A stretch of DNA of 64,000 nucleotides from Ascaris suum (lineage: Eukaryota > Nematoda > Chromadorea > Rhabditida > Ascarididae): positions 2,682,826-2,746,825 of the forward strand of contig CM024187.1 of the NCBI GenBank assembly GCA_013433145.1, written 5' to 3'. Shown in pieces: positions 1-23,811 of this stretch. The first letter of the stretch is position 1. Each line of letters begins with the position of its first letter. Under the pieces are notes generated by a model. The model was not told the origin of the DNA. It searched no databases and saw nothing but the letters and a program-made list of their open reading frames with translations. The translations under genes were made by a program, and so were the position numbers.

Positions 1-1512
1 TGGCGAATGAAAAAATGACTAACGCATTGAAAAAATGAACTTTCTATCAAAGTGGCTACTTTATACGTCTAAGTTAACGTCACATAAAAGAGCCGACAAA
101 TCCATTATTCGCTATTGGCGGCAACAATCTATTATATACGTTATAACTGTTCTCAACACCCACAGTCGATTGCATCCAACTCTGTTAACATAAAGTGGGT
201 CAAATTCGTAGCGTTCCGGTATTTCGAGTATGTTTCATCCAAATTTTGTACCGATGCATCGTTCTATACCGCATCGTCTTTGAATGTGGAACAAATCGCG
301 AAACCAATTAACTCATTCTAGTCGTCAGATTGCCACAGGAAATTTGCACACAGTATAGCGGTGCATATGCATTCAGCTGATACCATCCGCAAGTTTGCTT
401 CACTCGATTCGTGCTGTCTAGGGCAGGAACCTTGCAACTGAGCCCTTCATTCTCTCCCTTTTTAATGCTTTTCATGAGCAGCAACTAAAACTTGAAGTTT
501 ATTAAAATCTGCATTTTGAGAACCTTTTGGGCAAATTCATGTTTCCCTGACTAGGGGCGTCCAGTAATTCTAATGTTTCTGTATAGCAAAAAGAGGAAGG
601 CAGCCTGAATCGCCACCGACAAATCTTGATTTTTGTTCCAACTGACGTCAAGATTCTAGTGACTGGGAGACCATTAATGAAACGAACTCGGTCGCCAGAA
701 ATCGGACTTTCACTGAAGGATATGCCCATTCAAGATACACCTTTCTAAAATGTTCATACATGTGTGCATTTTGTTTTTTGTGATTTCTTGGAGACCAGTC
801 GTTTTGAAGTATAAACAAGGTTCAAAAGAGCAATTTCAGCCAGAGTATGCAACGCAGATCGTCGATTCCCTTGATCGCTCTTGAGGGCGCAGTTTCCCTT
901 TCGAACTGTGGAAGTACTTTTGAGAGCAACCTCTCTGTATCTACTTTCACAGACAACTTGATAAACAATTTGGCTGTCCCTTAATTTCATGCTATGGCTC
1001 GTGTAAGCAATTGCTACAGGACTAGAGAAAAGTGAAAGCCACTCTTTACAGTGGGCACCCAGGTGAATAAAATGCATCTCTTGAACAAATGCGTCCTTCC
1101 CTTCCCCTCCTCTTTCTCCCACTCCCCGTTCCCCGCGCTCCTGCTCCAAAAAAATTTTTAAATGTAGAAAACTCCTTGAATAGAAGACTCGCTTGACTTC
1201 GAATTCAGAATCTGAGAAAGCTATAAAACTCATTATTTCAAAAAAAAAAAATGCGGTGAGCATAATCGATGAATCAGTAAATAACTGAATCAAGAAAGTT
1301 AACGATGTCAATAGTGTTTTGCTCGTCGTTTTCATTAGTGAAATGATAAACAATATTGCACAATGAAATCAAAATTGATGGATTTTTCGAAGCTTTGTAT
1401 TGCTTTCTATTGCTCTTCTTTCATATTCGATATTGATTTGCCGAATTGGCTATATATTTGAATGGCGCAAATAATGTGACCAGTGATGTACTCATCTATT
1501 CCATAAATACTA
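1..1512. other. No gene recognised upstream of the degenerin
   Basis: I see no exon with both good splice sites and a recognisable protein here. Short open frames on both strands have random composition. The promoter and any further 5' exon of the downstream degenerin gene may lie here or to the left of the window. Confidence 0.4.
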
Positions 1513-12790
<11,278 letters not shown>

Positions 12791-15700
12791 TGCGAGGCGT
12801 AGATTGCGACGTTTGATTGATGTGCACCGTGTTGCTGCCTTCTCGACGTTTTTCTCTACTACCGTAACGGCACGTCAATCGGTTGCCGTATTTGCGTCAC
12901 GCCTATTAACCGCCGCATACCTTCCGTTATCAGAGTCGACGCACAATCGCTTTCCTCTGTCGAACTGTCTTCGGCTATTTATTCGAATGTTTAAGCGTAT
13001 CTCATTTTCTTAAGTGCACTTTATTTGTTCCACGTGATATGCGTCCAACTCTTCTAAAAATTCCAGCAAATATTGTCACATAAGCTTTGTCATTTCTTAT
13101 CACCATGCTTCGTACGATAGTGTTGCATGCGTAATTGTTGCAATTATGGGCATCTTTTTGCATCCACCTGAACTGTTGCATAACACTGTGGAAGATGTAT
13201 TCTATATAATACAGAAGTATTAAAAACAGCAAATTTTAACGCATTTTGATTGCTTAACGATTCGTTTCTGTGGAAGGAAGGAGTTCCATAATAGAGATAT
13301 TACATAGTTTTGGAAAAGCACGTTGAACTTTCATCATCCAACGTGGAATATTTCCTCGCTTTTATTACAGTCCCTTAGGCGCAGTCTAGTGGGGAAGAAA
13401 AGAGTTCAAGGCTAAAGCAAAGTCCTTGGAAAAATCCACAAGCAAAAAGATGAATCAAGCTCAAAGTAATGCCAAGTCACAATGCTCTGGCTCCTCGAGG
13501 AATTCTTTCAAAGCAAAAAAAAACCTTCTATGGTAATGATGAACTTTTACGATAGCATTTTCCACCCTGATGCTGTATGCTTACGAGCGAGAGATCGCTG
13601 TTTCTGTGCACACAAGGCGTTTCGCAGCGTACGCCATTCCTCTGCGATGTGTTACACTACGCTTGTTTCCAACCGCATGCTGATACGCGGCAATGTGATA
13701 CTTGCGGCATTCGAGAGAACGTTATGATCGGCCATTTGAGAACATCTCATTGAGGGATGATATAGATAAATTTCTCTTATTGCCACGGGGCATTAACACG
13801 TATATTTTCTACTAAACGCTTGATTTATATTTGTAAATGTTTGGTATCTTGAATACCGTTTAAAATTTTCCATCTTATTGCCACAGAGGAATTGGGAAAG
13901 GAGGTGCTTTCCTCACAGAAGTAAAGCTCTCACCTCGAGAAAATATCAAATATAAGTCTTTTTTTTCGCTTGTTAAAAAATTTTTTTCCATTTGTTAGGA
14001 CCTCAGGTAGCTGAAACAAGCGGAAAGTTAAGATTGGGAATTAGAATTTTGGTTATTTTTGGAATCTTGCATAATGTAGTTCTTTAAATCGAGGATGTCA
14101 AATAAACTTTCACATAGCGATTTTTTTTTTAGTTGCTTGATTGGTTAAAATTTTCAACCCGCATCTAAGTGACAATAGTTCTTCCTAATTGAAAAATCAG
14201 CTTTAAAAATAAACTGATGTTATCATATGACATGCGTTATACCTATCGGATTTCTCAACGTTTGCCTCATTTGGGATCAGTTATGGATATAGAACAGATA
14301 CGCCTAGAAATAACAACGATGTAATACGCTATGCAGATTTAAATTCGCATATTTGACTAGTGTGTTATGTGTAAACTTATGCGTCGAATTTCATCACAGA
14401 TGGCCTAGTAAATCTGTGTTTATGATTCCCGAAAACTCTCTCCTATTTTCAGTTGTCTTTGTGCACCTTGAGTCTAGACTATATGGGCAACCCCCGTTGT
14501 ATGAAAGAAATTTGGGCAGTGAACTTAGGTGATGGTGAATTTATCTGTTATCTTGCAATTTCTAACGTTCTAGTTGAAGAGATTTATGAATTATGCTTTG
14601 TCCACTGCACATTATGACGTGCACGGTTCGCTCCTCTAAATAAATATTTCCCGTCTGGAGGAAGTTGTATTACATTCTTGGGAAAAAAAAAAAAACTACT
14701 AACGAAATTCGTGAAGCATTCTTTATATGAAGGGTCTATAACGTTCTCAGCAAAAGTTTATTTTCATTAAAAAGGCATTTTGAAAGAGCAATACGATCAA
14801 CTATTCACTCATATATACTTTTGAGCCGAGTATAATTTCAATGATATCTGGCAATTCGAATTTTGCCGCCAATAAGAATTCAAGAGAAAGGAAAAGATTT
14901 CCATCAGAAATTTTCTTTCATCGAATGCAACGTTTATTATTCCTCTCGCAACTACCTCCTATATGTCAATGATGTAATTTTCTCTAGTTTTTCTTGCTTA
15001 TTTGATCTCTTAAACATCTCAATGAATTAGCGAGATACTCGATCAGCATATTACGAGGATTCTAGAAAATAAGTGCCATAATTCGATGAATATCTAAACA
15101 ATCGATCTAAGTGCATGAGCAAGCAAATGACTATTAATATACTTTGGAGTTCTGCGTTTTGTCCAAGTAAAAGGCCGCATTCGTAGAAAAAAATATTCTT
15201 GCAAAGTGCCATAGAGTGGATAGTGGAGGAATCTCTAGAATGATTCATCTTTTTTCTGTTGCATGTGTTCGCGATCTTTCCGGCTTTTTTTTTTGCTTCT
15301 AGCGCAGTCCTTAAGCGTTAGTTTATATTATCCGGCATGTATGGATACCGAGCGATCAAATACCTGAGGAGGTAAATCTATCCCATGAAAAAAAATGACT
15401 TGAAACCTCTAAGCTATTCTAAGAGAGAAAAAACTGATGAAACTGTTTCAACAGGAAAGAGAATCGTATAAAATTCTAGAAAATTACGATCTGATAAAAC
15501 TTAAGCGAAGAACTATGCGTTTGCACTTTTGTCTAAAAGGATTTCTTTACGCTTATCAATGCTAACTAAAAAGAGAACCTATTTAGAATTGAAATTGCTC
15601 ATTGCTTTGCAGCAGATGTAATATCTTTTCGCGCATAATAAAATGGCCAAATTGGTGATCAATTGCTCATATATCCTTCTCTATGCTCTGTTATCCTTGT

Positions 15701-17448
15701 TAGCCTTAAAGAACGAATCCTCTCCAAGAGATCATGTGAGAAAACTCAAAGATGTGCTTGAACGTACTGAGCTTGTGAATCTGTTTGCTCTAGAACACAT
15801 CCGTGATATAGCAATTATAAAGATTAAATAATAAACAGCATTCAAAAGCTGCCAAACATAGTAGAATTCGGTTTTGCACCCGTTCTGATCATTCAGTTAA
15901 TCCAACTTATATCGTACCGCTGAAGAACTTCATGTCCATAATCTTCCCATATTGTGACTTAGAGCTAGTCAGCACAAATATGCTTAAAACGTAAGTTGTA
16001 TATCATGCAAGCTGTGACTTTTATCAAAATAGGGCTTTTATAAATCTGCCGAGCATTTAGGCAATCACTTATTATGCCTGGGCCGCAAGGAGAAGAAGAC
16101 AGAGGAGAGCTGGGAGGAAGAATAGGAGGGTTAGAGGCGCATTTTTCTTACGAGCAGAGGATCATCACTTACCGGTCATTCTACTCACGACCAAATGAAT
16201 TTTATATCGCCTGGCTTAGTTTAGCACTCAAATGTGGACAATACCCTTCCCTGATTACTCCTCCTCTCATCCCTCTACCTCCCCTAAAAACCAGTGGTTT
16301 TCTCAGCGAAGCACATAATTTTGGCGCAAAAGTAAAAAGCGATAGAGACATAACGGTAGTTTAAATGTTCTGCGTCAAAAGTTAGTCCAAAAACGTGCCA
16401 AAGGCATTTCAAATGATGCGATAATTTGACAATCCATCTATCAAGCGTTTATTGTTGCAACGCATTCATCGTGCTAATCAGACGAGAAGCGTTTTGCCAT
16501 CTTGAATGATGCCAATTTTGCGCTATTCAAATTAAGCCAACTTTAAAGCATTTAAATTTAACATTTACGAATCGTACATATTGCAAAACTGAGACTAAAA
16601 ATTCAAATAATCAGAGATGATCCAGTAAGGCGTTTAATTTACCGGTGAATTAAGCTTTTGAAAAAAAATCCTTTGCGCAATTTCATTTTGTCCTCTCTTG
16701 GTTGCGACTACCACAGCCTGTCACCGACGAAAGAGTCAATTTCTTTCATCAACAGTCAGATAACTGGCCGCAATTTTTTGCGAACAGTTTGACACTACGT
16801 CAAGAGCTACTGTTCAATGCAATAATTGTTCAATTTTAGGTGGAAACATTGAGCAGAAAGTTTTATTCAATATTTAGACATAAGTTCTGAGCGGAAGTAA
16901 AATATAGCAGAAACATTGCCTCCAGAATCTCAAAAGTTCTTGGAATAACGACAGCATTTTTTAAATTAAAAGACTTTCAGTGAATAGCGACAAATATATT
17001 TCAACATAGAATCAAATGTGCTAAATACAAACAGCAGAAATCGGATGCTTATCCCTGCAATATTCCATTTATCACATTGTGATTTGAAAACGTTTTCAAT
17101 GCTGCACAAATGAATCGTTTATTTATAGCACATAGATGATTTTTTGTTAGACGTTATGCGAGTTTGTGTTGCGATTGAATAAGTGCAAAAAGATGGGCAT
17201 TTTGTTGTTACGATTGATTTGCGTTCATTTAGGTGCTCATAAATTGGACAACGCTAGGCTGGATACGCATCAAAGCAATTGTTTCGTTGTAAGATCCAAT
17301 CGCCTCGATGGGCTATAGCACTTTTGGCAATTTGCGCTAATTACTAAACGATTAAATTTGCGCTCAATTGCAATCGCATATTGCAGAGCTGTTTTAATCG
17401 AGCAGACACGCAGCGCCTTAGTTGGCCGCAGCACGCCCTTCCGCAGCG
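12791..17448. other. Intergenic region with no recognised conserved gene
   Basis: From the degenerin stop to the Tlx start codon I find only short frames of ordinary composition. One 62-codon frame with a signal-peptide-like start (15643-15831) is listed separately. A purine-rich patch near 16080-16140 produces a spurious 96-codon frame. Confidence 0.5.
15643..15831 (+). CDS. Candidate small secreted protein, 62 aa
   Basis: A single-exon frame starting at a true ATG and ending in TAA. The first 27 or so residues look like a signal peptide: a short polar start, then a hydrophobic core (YILLYALLSLLAL), then NESSPRD. The remainder is a charged amphipathic stretch without cysteines. I recognise no family. 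It lies alone between the degenerin and the Tlx gene. It could be a chance frame, since AT-rich DNA readily encodes Leu/Ile-rich segments. Confidence 0.25.
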   Translation: MAKLVINCSYILLYALLSLLALKNESSPRDHVRKLKDVLERTELVNLFALEHIRDIAIIKIK

Positions 17449-20362
17449 ATGCTCATTGGCGATATGAGTGGCGCGGCAGTGAAGCTGCCGTTCGGCATTC
17501 ACAGTATTCTCTATGAGCGCGTCAGCAAGCCTACCGTAGCCGAATCCAGTATACCTTCCAAGCTATGCACTTTACCTCAGATCCCACTCTATTATAACTC
17601 GCTTTCCGAACCATGGATAGCAACCTCTTCGGTAACTTCGCCGGTTAAACAACTTGATCGAGTCAAGAAACATGATGAAGCACGTCGAGAGGCCACTCGA
17701 CGTATTGGACATCCTTATCAGAGTCGTGCTCCAGCCAAACACAAAAAGCCGAGGACGTCATTTTCTAAGAAACAGGTCCAATGCTTTGCTTTTTTAGAAC
17801 ACGTTCTTTGTAGTCGATGGAACGTCACTTGTGCAATATAGCCGTGGCATTTTAAAACCTCTCGATTTGAGACGCGAAATTAAAGAAACTTCGCAGCCAT
17901 AACGATTGCTCAGCTGTATTATCGCATTGGTGCCATAATCTTAGTGTTCTTTCTCCTATTTACACTCTTTTACTCAAGCAAACGCTCGTTTTGATCCTGA
18001 CGGCCATCTGAGTAGTTTGATGCTTAGCTGAAGTTTGTCTGTCATGCTGTATTACTCACTATAGACGCACAAAAAGCATTCCTAAACGAGTAAATGAAGT
18101 TATTGCAAATAGTTCGTTCAATTGTACGCTTAGGCGAAATAATGAAAGCATTTCTGGCATTGCTTCGTTTGTCTTTAAAGTAATTACGAAGGCAGCATCG
18201 AAGATTAAATTGCGTAGAGGGTGCGCTTTCCCACTAGTTCCATATCCGCTCCAATAAATCTATTAGTGAAATACGTTTGACCTTATTCCCTGTTTTTTTT
18301 TGGGCACATTATCAATCTGCCTTGTAAAATATAGAATGTCTGGAACTGGCAGCAGTCTACCAGAAGTTGCGAAGCATTCAAGGCAGCCAAATCGAGAAGA
18401 CGCCGGTTGATTTTGGTCTCTGAAATCTTCAAAGTGGTATGCGCCTTATTAAGACTGCAACAAATATCAGCGAGTGGCAAATTCTATACGCCTGGGATGC
18501 TTTTCTCATCCCCTTACAACACCTCTCAACGAGTACACCATCATTTCCGAATTTCTCTACCACTTAGGCACTAATTTCTTTGTAATCCCAGAAAAAGTTC
18601 TTCGATGACTGTTGCAATAAAGTCATGGATTATGTAAGATAAACAAGTGATGTTGGGAAGTACTTTATACCTTATGACCCATATGCATTATGAGCCGTTC
18701 ACATTCTCACAGCTCATGAGAAGATTATGTGGGTACGTAGTGAAATATGGAGCAGAACGGTAGATGAGAAGTGGAAAAATGAAGAAGACTATAAAATGAA
18801 ATGCATATCCGAGGAAAAAATTTTTCAGGTTGCGTTGTTAGAAAACCGCTTCCTTAGTCAAAAATATCTGGCATCAACGGAACGGGCCTTACTTGCTTCT
18901 GAACTTGACATGAGCGACGCTCAAGTGAAGACATGGTTTCAGAATCGGCGAACCAAATGAGGTTTGCGTGAAGTGTCGAGCTTCTTTTTGCTTTTAATTT
19001 CAATTAATTTGTAATCCGAAATCCTCTTCCCCAATGAGAAATGAGATGCGCTTCATAAAGAGGGAGAAGATTTCCTATGAAGAAAGATTGAATCAGTTAT
19101 GAAATATGAATAGCTCCAAAAACCGGCAACGGGGAGGATTGCGGGGACAGTGATGGTATATTATGAGTCCATGCTAGTAGATCTGATTGGAATAGGTATA
19201 CACTTTGGATAATGTTTTCTTTGTGTTTTTATAGAGAGAAACGATGATATCAGAAGCCTAAAATGTAAAAATAGCATTGAGAGGCCGATGTTGGAAGACG
19301 AAATGTTAAAGGTATAAGACATTGATAAAATGCCTATGCGAATAAAAAGTGACCACGTTTCCGTTCTTATCCATTGACATGTGCACTTGAGTTATGCGCG
19401 GGCCAACGTCAGAACGAAACGCGTAACCCTGTTAGTAAGTCAAGGGCACCAACGATGTCTCACCTCCTGTATTTCTGAGATCCCTATTTCGGGGAGTCTG
19501 GAGGAATAAAGCCGTTCTCGACGTAAGGTGCCGCCGTCGCTTCCTTGAGACCACTAAACTAGGCCAGCCTAGGCCTGATCGAGGGCAGCATCCGTCCGAG
19601 GCTCGGTCGGGCGGTCGCCACAAAACTCGTAGACTTCGAGCTAATCCCAACCTCTGATGGCCCCAAGCGTGGTTTTGCTTCCAACCCGGCTTCAACAATA
19701 CACGTGCTGTGTTTATATACGCTTTTATATACGTTCTGATAAACACCAAAAAATTCAAAGTGAAGTGAGGAAGTCCTTGTCTAAGGCTTCAGATTTGCTT
19801 GATCACTTCATCTTAAATGAAATTTTGAGTGTGTGATTAAGACTCGTCCAGTGAGCGATCGCTCTCGAAAAGTGACAAGGTGTTCGCTTTTCACGAAGTG
19901 AAAAAAAAAATGGAAGTGTGAATATAGTCTTTCAAAAGCCGAATCGAACGATTTTTTTTTTGTGATTGCAATGCAATCTGCAGTTTTCGTTCTATTTTCG
20001 AAAAAAAAATTACACAACGTGATATCACACTTCTCGCAATTTTATAAAAATCTTTGTAATAGTTGTTGTTGAATCGTTTTAAATTCCATCATTTTTTTTT
20101 TGTAGGTCTCAGAAATGAACGTCAATCAACGTAGTATTTGTGATTGTGAGCATATTCCGATGTTCCTGCTAAATTCTTAGTTCTAAGCGACTGATGCTGA
20201 CACACTTGGCAGCTAGCAGCTATATGAGAAGGAAGGTCTCCAATTTTTTTTTTTTGCCTTCAGGGACAGGAAGCCGAAGAGAAGGAATTTGAAGACAAAG
20301 CAAACGCGAGGATGTTGTCTTATACTCAATGCTTCTTCGCACGACCAGATATTACTTTATGA
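17449..20362 (+). CDS. Tlx: Tlx/Hox11 (clawless/C15)-type homeobox transcription factor
   Basis: NK-like homeodomain protein; Tlx proteins bind DNA in the nucleus and specify neural and other fates. Exon 1 (17449-17775) starts at ATG, with an alternative ATG at 17464. It encodes an EH1 Groucho-binding motif, FGIHSIL, then the Tlx hallmark [18 protein letters not shown], then the homeodomain start PRTSFSKKQ. Exon 2 (18829-about 18961) continues [16 protein letters not shown] through WFQNRRTK. Exon 3 (20264-20362) gives [17 protein letters not shown] and a stop, matching the conserved post-homeodomain TAEEREAERQQAN region of Tlx. The expected Trp after RRTK is broken: the sequence reads AAA TGA G|GTTTGC, a one-base insertion or two-base loss relative to K-W and the phase of exon 3. 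The simplest reading is an indel in the sequence. The next gene is an NK4-type homeobox on the opposite strand. Confidence 0.85.
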
Positions 20363-20616
20363 TCTATGTCTAAGTACAATGCTTTAACACAACGGCGTTT
20401 TTTTTTTGCTATGATCACCACTAAATCGAAATTATTGCTCGTTGATTTTTGTGGCGACATTTTTATTGCAGTTGAATCTATGTACGTTAAACTTGACATT
20501 CGATGTACTCAAATATAATGACCATGTGATGACTTATTTTTGTTGGGTTTTTATCGATTCAAGATGTATTAATGTGTATCTTTGAAATGAAAAATCCATG
20601 AAGTGATGATCTATTT

Positions 20617-21188
20617 ATTCGACTCGCATATGACGCTTTTATCTTTTATATGTAAGTAATGCGTTAAAGAATGATCAAATGAACCGTCATGACAAATCGC
20701 ATACGGATTGACAGTTGCGAACGAATAGGAGATATAGCAGAGCGGAAATCTCATCGAAATCCAGCGAAGCCAAAAACGCCAGCACCAAATATCTGTAATT
20801 TCCGATCCAACTATAAATAGAAAAACAATCAATTTCAATAAAACACTCAAACCTATTAGATTCGTTAAGAAACGTTACGTTACGAATAATGAAAGGATTT
20901 TAACTCACTGTTGTCTTATACAATCCAAACAAAATTTCTCATTGAAAAAATTTCAACTATAACCTGTACAAGTTTGACTTTGCTGATAGATAAAGGATAG
21001 TGGAAAATTTTTTCATTCGGATGTTAAAAAAATCTCGTCAAGAATTGAAAATTATCTTCGATCGGTCATAATTTCTGTCATAGAAGAGTCAGTTAACGAA
21101 GGTGATAAGCAATGCGATATTCGATTGCTGCAGTAATCACGACTGCTGCCAGCAATAAACAGCCGAAAAGCAATTTTGATCGTACCAT
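20617..21188 (-). CDS. Weak candidate secreted peptide gene
   Basis: On the minus strand an ATG at 21188 opens a typical signal-peptide sequence (MVRSKLLFGCLLLAAVVITAA) running to a possible donor after 21098. An acceptor (TTTATAG) near 20823 could join it to a frame rich in Trp, Tyr and His that ends near 20617. Overlapping frames on both strands at 21302-21829 are also open. I recognise no family and cannot choose among these frames. Confidence 0.15.
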
Positions 21189-21819
21189 CGTCTTCAAATT
21201 TTTTTTGTTTCAGAAACGCATCGAAATGCAAAAATAGGCTGTAATCAATAGGCGAAAGACGCAACGAATAAGGCTCGATGGGAGAGGCAATAATTTTGGA
21301 GTCAATCTCGTTCAATTTCTAAAATGCGATTGTTGAAATTTTCAGATGCGCATTGCTGCACAGAAGTTTCTGCCATCTTCAGTTTGCCATCCGCCGGCAA
21401 GATTTCCGCTAACTTTTGTGCTGTTTGCATTGCTGTAGAAAATTGGTGGAGTGTTGACGACGGTGTCAAGTCGAAAGGACCGACACTTTTCCAAGACAAC
21501 ACGCATACGCCATTTTCAACTACTGCATGCAACTTGATGTATTTTTCGAAGTAAAAACAACCTTTCAAAGCGAAGAAGCAGAAGAAATGGCTTTCGTGCA
21601 TTTGTTGGATGGCAGAATTCAACGTTTCCGGAGTAATGGAATAGAGTGTCTGCCCAAGATGGTGAGAGTGTTTGATCCCGCGAGTGGTTACTTCGATCAA
21701 CAAATTGTTGCAAAAGCAAAGCTACGACTAAAGCTAGCTTCTAATTTCCAAAAATTCACTTTCACAACATATAGAGGGAGAGAGATCCCCATCTCCCTCC
21801 CCCTTCCACACGGCTGCAC

Positions 21820-21863
21820 GCATATATGAGGAAGCATATATGAGGCTGCATGCATATATGAGG
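21820..21863. repeat. Short repeat of GCATATATGAGG, three copies
   Basis: The 12-mer occurs at 21820, 21834 and 21852 with short spacers (AA, CTGCAT). It lies between the two homeobox genes and overlaps no recognised exon. Confidence 0.85.
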
Positions 21864-22317
21864 AAGCAACCTAAGAATATATCAGTGGCTCTTTAAAGTA
21901 TCAAAACTATTCAGAACTAAACATTGAAATACCATCGACAAATGGGCGGTAGTATCTGTAATTCTAGCTATCCCTAAAAGTTACAGATGATTATCTACTT
22001 CTTTGAAAGCTTTCATTCTACACAAAAGCCTTTTTGTGCATCTTCGCGAATTAGCTCGGCAAAAGTGGACTCGTGCGTGTGTTTTGGTCTGTTTGTTCGA
22101 TAGTTTCAATTCGATAACACTGATGGAATTTTCGGGTCTAATGTGCAAACGACCTCATTTTCCATAATTTACGATAATTCCTCAACTCTGACAGAATTTA
22201 TAGACATTTAATGGTAGAAGAAATTTTGCGTGCATTTAAGTCGGCTTTCCACTGCACACTTCTGGTACTACAAAAGATGGAATCTTTTTGTGAAGTGTTT
22301 TTACATTAGCGGTTAGA

Positions 22318-23359
22318 TCAATTCGAATATGAAGGCGCTGTTTTCCACATCCATTGCTGATGCACAAGAACTTCAGGTGGGGAAATGCAAAAGCTTATTC
22401 ATGCTAGCTTAGCATTCCTGGCTCCCCTCTTCATATGTTCAAAGTCGTCTCTTCATGGAAAACGGTGGACGATACGCGCAAAGTGAGAATTCTTGACAGG
22501 TAAACACAGCACCCCCAAATAGGCGAACGAGCGTTTCGAAAAAAGTACATTCGGGTGGCTATTTAATCATTAAATTGTCGTTTTTTGATTTATGTTTTGA
22601 GGTCTGTTTGGCGTAAGCGAATTTCTCTCATTCAAGTAATCCAATGGCAGACAGAAATTTTTTTTAATGTGAAAATAGTCGAAGAAGCGATGCCTACCTG
22701 ATTTTGGAAAGCAAACTGTGACGACAGTTGAAGTTTTCGATCTTGATCAATGCGTTTGCATTGTAGCGTCGATTTTGGAACCAAATCTTGATCTGTGTCG
22801 GCGTCAAGCCCAATGATTCTGCTAAACCGTCACGTTCACTCGCATTCACATACCTCTGTCGTTTAAAATGCTCCTCCAATTGCATTACCTGAAAATAACA
22901 AATTTTTTTAATGTTGTTCTCGTCGAAGAACCGCATCACTACAAACGAATACTGCAAACTGAGCTACAATAAGTTGTTTATGGAGAGTGGAGTTCGCATG
23001 GAGTGAACAAAAATAATAATGCAGGCCTTTCTAATCTAACTAACCGGCTTATATTGGAGTTTAGCAGTTGCTCCGTCTATTCCATGCTTTAGGATAAGGT
23101 AGTTTCGATGAGTCTTCTAGGTGAGTTGGAAGCAATTCTAGTCTGAAGGGTGATCTTTTCCCAAACGGTTGCATTTTACTGGATAGCTTCTGTCTAAGGG
23201 TCAATCGGTCGGTGAATTAAATTGCCATAAGCGCTTACCTGGGCATGTGTAAATAAAACTCTCGGTTTGCGACGATTCTGTTGTGTTCGAAGATGAATAT
23301 CCGGAGAAGTGTTGCGTTGTTGTTTCGTAGTCGTCGTTTCACGTGAAATGTTTCCACTA
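22318..23359 (-). CDS. NK4/NK2-class homeobox transcription factor (tinman/NKX2-5 or CEH-27 type)
   Basis: Homeodomain protein of the NK-2/NK-4 group. The exon at 23239-23359 encodes [15 protein letters not shown], the N-terminal arm and start of helix 1. The exon at 22698-22888 continues [22 protein letters not shown] to [15 protein letters not shown]. Both are flanked by good sites (ATTTTCAG acceptor, CAG|GTAAGC and CAG|GTAGGC donors). RKPRVLF plus QNRRYKCKR and the following QDRKLQL favour the NK4/NKX2-5 type over NK2.1/2.2, which have QNHRYK. One base is missing at about 22761: the sequence reads CGCTACAATGC, and one more A restores YKCKR and an open frame to the donor. A plausible last exon (22318-22356) encodes [12 protein letters not shown] and a stop in the right phase, but is not confirmed. 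A possible N-terminal exon lies at 26146-26239. Confidence 0.85.
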
Positions 23360-23780
23360 CTATATTCACCTTAACTTAAAATATGCTTCAAAAAAGTTTA
23401 ATCAAAAACACTTTAAATCATATAAAACATTGCACAGCCATTCAACGTACGTTGCTTATTCTGTTAGACGAAATCAGATTCTTTACGTATGTGCAAAATT
23501 TTGTGAGGTGTTTCTTTGTGATTATGCGTTCTTTTTCTCCGCTGAAACGCACACAAAATCGCCTCGTATAAACCCATAATAAATATTTTCACAGATCCAT
23601 GCATAAAATCTGCTCATGAGACTGGGAGGGGTTTGTGTTCTTAAATTAACGATGACCTAAGAAATAGGAATGGTTTAGAGGAAATGAAGTCATTTCTGAA
23701 AATGGCAAAAATAAAACTTCAACGAATAAACGCAAAGCTCTTCGTAAAGCGCAATGGAGAGATTTAACAGCTTTCTTCAA

Positions 23781-23811
23781 AATATCACTGTATCAAGTAA
23801 ACAGTGATATT
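23781..23811. repeat. Perfect 11-bp inverted repeat
   Basis: AATATCACTGT (23781-23791) and ACAGTGATATT (23801-23811) are exact reverse complements separated by 9 nt. They lie upstream (5') of the recognised NK homeobox exons. Confidence 0.9.

Noticed and set aside
754..1353. 199-codon minus-strand frame
   Set aside because: Its Glu/Gly-rich middle comes from a C/T-rich patch; it has no similarity and no splice structure.
19430..19760. GC-rich patch with a 108-codon minus-strand frame between Tlx exons
   Set aside because: No similarity to a known protein was seen, and the frame is rich in Arg/Pro as expected from composition alone. It may be an old repeat, but there is no supporting structure.
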